Positions 60,469-64,000 of a DNA stretch of 64,000 bases are shown in pieces (positions within the stretch are counted from its first letter, which is position 1; each line of letters opens with the position of its first letter). Where the stretch lies: the NCBI GenBank assembly GCA_035559595.1, contig DATMBF010000008.1:89682-153681 (forward strand), given 5' to 3'. The notes beneath the pieces were generated by a model. It worked only from the letters and a program-made list of their open reading frames with translations, was not told the DNA's origin and ran no database searches. The stretch is from DATMBF01 sp035559595. GTDB lineage: Bacteria > Bacteroidota > Ignavibacteria > UBA10030. A program made the position numbers and the translations under genes.

Positions 60469-62304
60469 CTATCCTTTCAGGATTTCGTCAATCTTCTTTT
60501 CGATTTCGATGGCTTTGAACGGGAGGCCCTGAACCTTGTTGAGGCCGACCGCCGGGACCAGATACTTAGCACGAAGGACCTTCAGCAACTGGCCGAGGTT
60601 GAGTTCGGGGATGAGGACGTGTTTGAAGTTGTAGAGGATCTCGCCAAGATTCTTCGGCAACGGATTGAGGTACCGGAGATGAAGTTGGGAAACGGAGTTA
60701 CCCCGCTCTCTGTGTCGCATGACGGCAGACCGAATTGCGCCATAGGTCCCCCCCCAGCCGACGACAAGAACGTCTCCCTTCTCATCTCCATCCACCTTTG
60801 CTAAAGGAATTTCATTTGCTATTCGTTCAATCTTCTCCGCCCGGAGTTTGACCATCAGCTCGTGGTTTGCCGGTTCGTAATTCACGTTGCCTGTGAGGTG
60901 TTGCTTCTCGAGGCCACCGATGCGATGCTCAAGGCCTGGGGTTCCGGGAATAGCCCATGGACGGGCGAGGGTTTTCTCGTCGCGGAGATAGGGAAGGAAA
61001 CCCTCAGGGTTCGTGCGGAACTTCGGTGAGATGTCCGGCATCTTGTCGAAATCTGGAATAAGCCACGGCTCTGAACCGTTGCCAAGATAGCCATCTGACA
61101 AAAACATCACAGGTGTCATGTACTTGATGGCGAGGCGAGCAGATTCAAAGACGGTCTCGAAGCAATCGGCCGGCGTTGCCGCCGCGAGGACGGGTATTGG
61201 GGCTTCACCGTTTCGGCCGTAGAGAGCCTGAAGCAGATCAGCCTGTTCGGTTTTTGTTGGAAGCCCCGTGCTGGGCCCCCCACGCTGGATGTTGCAGATG
61301 ACCAGGGGCAGTTCCACCATCACGGCGAGTCCCATCGCTTCGGTCTTCAACGCAACGCCGGGGCCGCTGGTTGTGGTGACTCCGAGTGCGCCGGCAAACG
61401 ATGCGCCTATGGCAGAGGTAATGCCTGCAATCTCATCCTCCGCCTGGAAGGTCTTGACGCCGAAGTTCTTGTACAACGAAAGCTCGTGCAGAATATCGCT
61501 TGCGGGTGTGATTGGGTAGCTACCAAGGAAGAGATCGAGCTTCGCTTTTGCGGCTGCTGCCATCAAGCCCCACGCGGTTGCCTGGTTGCCGGTGATGTTT
61601 CGATACTTGCCTGGGGCAAGTCTTGCAGGTCCGACCTGATAGCGAACACTGAAGATTTCCGTAGTCTCGGCGTAGTTCCATCCGGCCTTAAGAACACGGA
61701 GATTTGCCTCCATAATCTCAGGTTTATCCTTGAACTTCTTTGTGATCCAATCGATCGTTGGCTCCATTGGACGATTGTACATCCAGTACATCATGCCCAG
61801 TGCGAAGAAGTTCTTGGAACGATCGACATGTTTGCTGGAGAGATTCAGATCCTGCAGCGCAAGAGCGGTGAGTTTGGTTATGTCGACTTCGTAGACTTGG
61901 TACTTTTGAAGTGAACCATCTTTTAAGGGATTTGACGCATAACCTGCAAGCTTCAGGTTCTTGTCGGAAAAGCCGTCGGTGTTGACAATAATCGAGCCGC
62001 CATCCACGAGGCTCTGGAGATTCACTTTCAAGGCGGCGGGATTCATGGCGACAAGCACATCGCACTGGTCGCCAGGTGTGTTGATTTCCGTGCTGCCGAA
62101 ATGAATCTGGAATCCGCTGACGCCGAACAGCGTGCCCGCCGGGGCACGGATCTCAGCGGGATAGTCGGGGAGCGTGCTTAGGTCGTTCCCGAGGATGGCC
62201 GTGGTGTTGGTAAACTGCGTGCCGGTCAACTGCATACCGTCGCCGGAATCGCCAGCAAACCGTATCGTGACCTCCTCGAGATTCTTTGTGGTTTTTTCAG
62301 CCAT
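60469..62304 (-). CDS. korA: 2-oxoacid:ferredoxin oxidoreductase, gamma-alpha fusion subunit
   Basis: 611-residue subunit in which the gamma domain (about 1-190: RFAGDSGDGMQLTG, PDYPAEIRAPAG) is fused ahead of the alpha domain (about 215-600). The alpha part has GSYPITPASDILHEL, AEDEIAGITSAIGASFAGA, SGPGVALKTEAMGLAVM and NIQRGGPSTGLPTKTEQ, which shape the TPP-binding and 2-oxoacid pocket. Together with korB it forms a low-potential, reversible enzyme that could serve the reductive TCA direction or fermentation. A TTTG-N21-TAAATTTC element lies upstream. Confidence 0.93.
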   Translation of the reverse strand: MAEKTTKNLEEVTIRFAGDSGDGMQLTGTQFTNTTAILGNDLSTLPDYPAEIRAPAGTLFGVSGFQIHFGSTEINTPGDQCDVLVAMNPAALKVNLQSLVDGGSIIVNTDGFSDKNLKLAGYASNPLKDGSLQKYQVYEVDITKLTALALQDLNLSSKHVDRSKNFFALGMMYWMYNRPMEPTIDWITKKFKDKPEIMEANLRVLKAGWNYAETTEIFSVRYQVGPARLAPGKYRNITGNQATAWGLMAAAAKAKLDLFLGSYPITPASDILHELSLYKNFGVKTFQAEDEIAGITSAIGASFAGALGVTTTSGPGVALKTEAMGLAVMVELPLVICNIQRGGPSTGLPTKTEQADLLQALYGRNGEAPIPVLAAATPADCFETVFESARLAIKYMTPVMFLSDGYLGNGSEPWLIPDFDKMPDISPKFRTNPEGFLPYLRDEKTLARPWAIPGTPGLEHRIGGLEKQHLTGNVNYEPANHELMVKLRAEKIERIANEIPLAKVDGDEKGDVLVVGWGGTYGAIRSAVMRHRERGNSVSQLHLRYLNPLPKNLGEILYNFKHVLIPELNLGQLLKVLRAKYLVPAVGLNKVQGLPFKAIEIEKKIDEILKG

Positions 62305-62354
62305 ATGGGAGAACTTTCAGAGAAGAACGGTGAGTATCGTGAGTTGAGCTGAGT

Positions 62355-62387
62355 GAAATTTACTCATTTTTTGGGAGAAATGTCAAA
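62355..62387 (-). promoter_or_regulatory. Bacteroidota-type promoter of korA-korB
   Basis: Minus-strand TTTG (62387-62384), 21 nt, TAAATTTC (62362-62355); about 50 bp before the korA ATG. Confidence 0.45.
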
Positions 62388-62390
62388 TGA

Positions 62391-62434
62391 AGTGCGGAGT
62401 TTGGAATGCGGAATGTGGAGTGCATAACGCGGAG
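62391..62434. repeat. Short imperfect tandem repeats
   Basis: Runs of variants of GCGGAAT and GTGGAGT (for example GCGGAGTTTGGAATGCGGAATG) repeat over about 40 bp between korA and the rplI terminator. No coding frame covers them. Confidence 0.4.
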
Positions 62435-62504
62435 AGCTATCTCCAGCGGGGACAGAGGATTCGACGAAGTTATTACCGACGATGCATCCGTGTTCGCTGG
62501 GTTT

Positions 62505-62543
62505 GAAAACAAAAACGCCCATCCGCACGTGGACGGATGGGCG
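62505..62543 (-). terminator. Rho-independent terminator of the rplI operon
   Basis: CGCCCATCCG (62516-62525) and CGGATGGGCG (62534-62543) form a perfect 10-bp stem with an 8-nt loop; on the minus strand it runs into TTTTTGTTTTC. It lies 24 bp downstream of rplI. Confidence 0.9.
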
Positions 62544-62566
62544 CTTGGACACTCAAGCGAGCGTGG

Positions 62567-63010
62567 TTACTCCCGCACAACCCACACTTTCACTTTTGAT
62601 GTAACACCGCCTTGCAACTTTACGGGAACGTCGTAGATGCCGAGCGATTTGATGGTGTCTTCAAGCTCAATCTGACGTTTGTCGAGCTCGATGCCTTTTT
62701 CCTTCAAGGCATCGCTAATCATCTGGGAGGTCACGGAACCGAAGAGCTTATCGTCTTCTCCCACCTTCATCTTTATCGTGAGGGAAACTTTCTCCAGCTC
62801 TACAGCGAGGGTTTCAGCCGACTTCTTCTCTTTTTCCAGCCGTTTGGCGAGCATCTTCTTTTCTTCCTCCAGCATCTGAATAGCGCTGGCGGTCGCCTCG
62901 TAGGCAATCTTCCGGGGGATCAGATAGTTTCGGGCGTAGCCGTCTTTCACCTCTTTCACATCACCGACTCGTCCGAGCTTTTCGAAGTCTTGTCTGAGTA
63001 TGACTTTCAT
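62567..63010 (-). CDS. rplI: 50S ribosomal protein L9
   Basis: Ribosomal protein of 147 residues, normal length. N-terminal domain MKVILRQDFEKLGRVGDVKEVKDGYARNYL, a long Lys/Glu connecting helix (about 42-75), and a C-terminal domain with KLFGSVTSQMISDAL. It is the last gene of rpsF-rpsR-rplI, 16 bp behind rpsR, with a strong terminator downstream. Confidence 0.98.
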   Translation of the reverse strand: MKVILRQDFEKLGRVGDVKEVKDGYARNYLIPRKIAYEATASAIQMLEEEKKMLAKRLEKEKKSAETLAVELEKVSLTIKMKVGEDDKLFGSVTSQMISDALKEKGIELDKRQIELEDTIKSLGIYDVPVKLQGGVTSKVKVWVVRE

Positions 63011-63026
63011 TGTCGTTCCTCCTTCC

Positions 63027-63317
63027 TTATTTCACCGCATCCGCAACGAACGGCAGGAGTGCAAGATGTCTGGCCCGCTTGATGGCCTGAACAAGCTGCC
63101 GCTGATGCTTGGCACAGGTCCCGGTGATTCGTTTGGGAATGATCCGGCCCTGTTCGGAGATAAAGCGCTGCAGTCGCTTCTCGTTCTTGTAATCGATGTA
63201 GTCTTCTTTGTTTTCACAGAATCGGCAGGTTCGTTTCTTCCGAACTTGTTGTGTTCTTTGAAACATACCTCCCCGCTGGGGACCTCGACCTCGCTCTGTG
63301 CGTGTCATTTCAGCCAT
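63027..63317 (-). CDS. rpsR: 30S ribosomal protein S18
   Basis: Ribosomal protein of 96 residues. I start at the second Met (63317) because AAAAGGA lies 7 nt before it; the frame is open to an ATG at 63341, which has no ribosome-binding site. The N-terminal 30 residues are Arg/Gly rich. The conserved core has KRTCRFCENKEDYIDYKN, RIIPKRITGTCAKHQR and LALLPF. The extra cysteine pair (C-x-x-C plus a later C) suggests a zinc-binding form. No ssb gene lies between rpsF and rpsR. Confidence 0.96.
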   Translation of the reverse strand: MAEMTRTERGRGPQRGGMFQRTQQVRKKRTCRFCENKEDYIDYKNEKRLQRFISEQGRIIPKRITGTCAKHQRQLVQAIKRARHLALLPFVADAVK

Positions 63318-63359
63318 GGGTGAATTCCTTTTCTTTTGCATACGATTGGTTGGGATCAG

Positions 63360-63767
63360 TTACGATGAAGCGATGATATCCTCGGTGCCCTGAGGTTTCG
63401 CGGATGCTGCGCTCGCAGCAGCCTCGGAAGCCAGTCGCGCTGCCGCAGCAGCCCGCTTCGCAAGAGCTTTTTTATCGAGGTAAACGGTCAAATAGCGGAT
63501 GATGTTTTCCTCGAGAAAGTAGAATCTCTCCAGCTTTCCGATCGCATCGGCCGGAGCCCGGAACTCGATCACCACATAGAATCCGTTGTTCTTTTTTTGG
63601 ATTGCATAGGCCAACCGCTTTCGTCCCCATTTGTTCAGATCGACGATCTCACCGCCTTGCTTGACGATGAAATCCTTCACCTTTTCCACGATCGCATCGA
63701 TCTGGGGATCATCGAGCGTTGGGTTGACGATAAAAACGGTCTCGTACGTGCGTTTACCTTGTTGCAT
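63360..63767 (-). CDS. rpsF: 30S ribosomal protein S6
   Basis: Ribosomal protein of 135 residues, starting at the ATG at 63767 after GGGAG; the frame is open 33 codons further but without family match. Core: TYETVFIVNPTLDDPQIDAIVEKVKDFI, NKWGRKRLAYAIQKKNNGFYVVIEF and NIIRYLTVYLDKK. The alanine-rich C-terminal tail (about 105-130) exceeds the minimal S6 length, as is common. It is the first gene of the rpsF-rpsR-rplI unit visible in the window. Confidence 0.97.
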   Translation of the reverse strand: MQQGKRTYETVFIVNPTLDDPQIDAIVEKVKDFIVKQGGEIVDLNKWGRKRLAYAIQKKNNGFYVVIEFRAPADAIGKLERFYFLEENIIRYLTVYLDKKALAKRAAAAARLASEAAASAASAKPQGTEDIIASS

Positions 63768-63845
63768 AGGATATCTCCCTTTGGACTGTTCATGATGGCC
63801 CCCCGAACTGTGTCGAGGAGCAGGGACGTTGTGAATGAAAAACCA

Positions 63846-63872
63846 ACAATGAAAAATGAAAGGCAATGAATC
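63846..63872. repeat. Short ATGAAAA-type imperfect repeats
   Basis: CAATGAAAAATGAAAGGCAATGAA is built of imperfect ATGAAA-like units in the spacer upstream of rpsF. Functional meaning is unknown. Confidence 0.3.
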
Positions 63873-63999
63873 ACTTAGAGGGTAAAACCGTTCTTGTTGC
63901 GATAAGCTGAGCTAGAATTAAAGCCGTAAAATCAGTCTTTAGTCCAAGATTATGCTTAACGTCAGCCTCTGTGAGATATCTCTGAAGGTGTTTTGGGCT
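63871..63999 (-). CDS. Possible C-terminal end of an unidentified gene (partial)
   Basis: A minus-strand frame enters at the right edge and ends in TGA at 63871-63873, giving 42 residues (ending in ALILAQLIATRTVLPSK). It has no recognisable motif, and its codon use (several TTA and CTA) is more AT-rich than in neighbouring genes. It could be the end of a real gene or chance; the sequence to the right of the window is needed. Confidence 0.3.
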   Translation of the reverse strand, partial: SPKHLQRYLTEADVKHNLGLKTDFTALILAQLIATRTVLPSK

Positions 64000-64000
64000 G

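Noticed and set aside
1..64000. CRISPR arrays, insertion sequences, prophage genes, tRNA and rRNA genes
   Set aside because: None was seen: no regularly spaced direct repeats, transposase or integrase motifs, or foldable tRNA in the gaps between genes.

Overview
The window looks like a chromosomal segment from a bacterium of the Bacteroidota/Chlorobiota side of the tree, most likely an Ignavibacteria-type lineage rather than classical Bacteroidia. Pointers in that direction are a PorV/PorQ-family outer-membrane protein, a GWxTD-domain protein, a DUF5916 outer-membrane protein, a TonB-dependent receptor remnant, the Bacteroidota-type GlmU-like nucleotidyltransferase, DUF3109, and a recurring intergenic TTTTG-N18..21-TAnnTTn element that resembles the Bacteroidota -33/-7 promoter. 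RpoN, HslUV, Ku/LigD and a 2-oxoacid:ferredoxin oxidoreductase are less typical of Bacteroidia. The placement is inference; no rRNA or other decisive marker lies here.

Layout. 1-3507 (minus): DUF3109, rpoN, hslV and hslU, with hslU cut by the left edge. 3508-4661: a decayed HEAT-repeat gene, a terminator and otherwise nothing recognisable. 4662-12213: mostly envelope and secreted proteins (DUF5916, DUF983, esterase, PRC-type dihaem cytochrome c, a 5'-truncated DUF3500 gene, a class C serine hydrolase). 12228-17755 (minus): ligD, ku, a TPR gene and an APC permease. 17841-19086: a Tex30/KANL3-like hydrolase convergent with a Spy/CpxP-like protein. 19237-22926 (minus): glmM, a lone EutN/CcmL shell-vertex protein, dprA and an HpcH/HpaI aldolase. 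23075-32366 (plus): an 11-gene run from amrA and amrB to glyS, a TPR protein and a ZIP transporter, convergent with a PorV/PorQ gene.

33429-49747 is a long plus-strand stretch: rpmE; nagB, a GlmU-like gene and rsmB; DUF1028 with tdh-kbl, an acyltransferase, rmuC and a duplicated membrane protein; then pfkA, a quinone oxidoreductase, aat, purC, archease and rtcB. 49821-50672 is the C-terminal remnant of a TonB-dependent receptor. 50729-52056 holds mrp and a NifU C-terminal domain protein. 52161-56787 (minus) holds glcD, GWxTD, pdxA and an FtsE-like ATPase. 56857-59350 (minus) holds nrnA and pepA. 59414-62304 (minus) holds korA-korB. 62567-63767 (minus) is the ribosomal set rpsF-rpsR-rplI. A possible partial gene runs off the right edge.

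Functional themes: DNA repair and uptake (Ku/LigD, DprA, RmuC), RNA repair (RtcB with archease), proteolysis (HslUV, PepA, Aat), amino-sugar metabolism (GlmM, NagB, GlmU-like), threonine catabolism (Tdh/Kbl), ferredoxin-linked carbon metabolism (KorAB) and Fe-S handling (Mrp, Nfu). Three genes are clear remnants (HEAT, DUF3500, TonB receptor). I found no CRISPR array, insertion sequence, prophage, tRNA or rRNA. I did not find a convincing new multi-gene system. The most unusual leads are the orphan microcompartment vertex protein translationally coupled to glmM, the recurrent promoter element with several apparently leaderless genes, and an internally duplicated membrane protein of unknown function.
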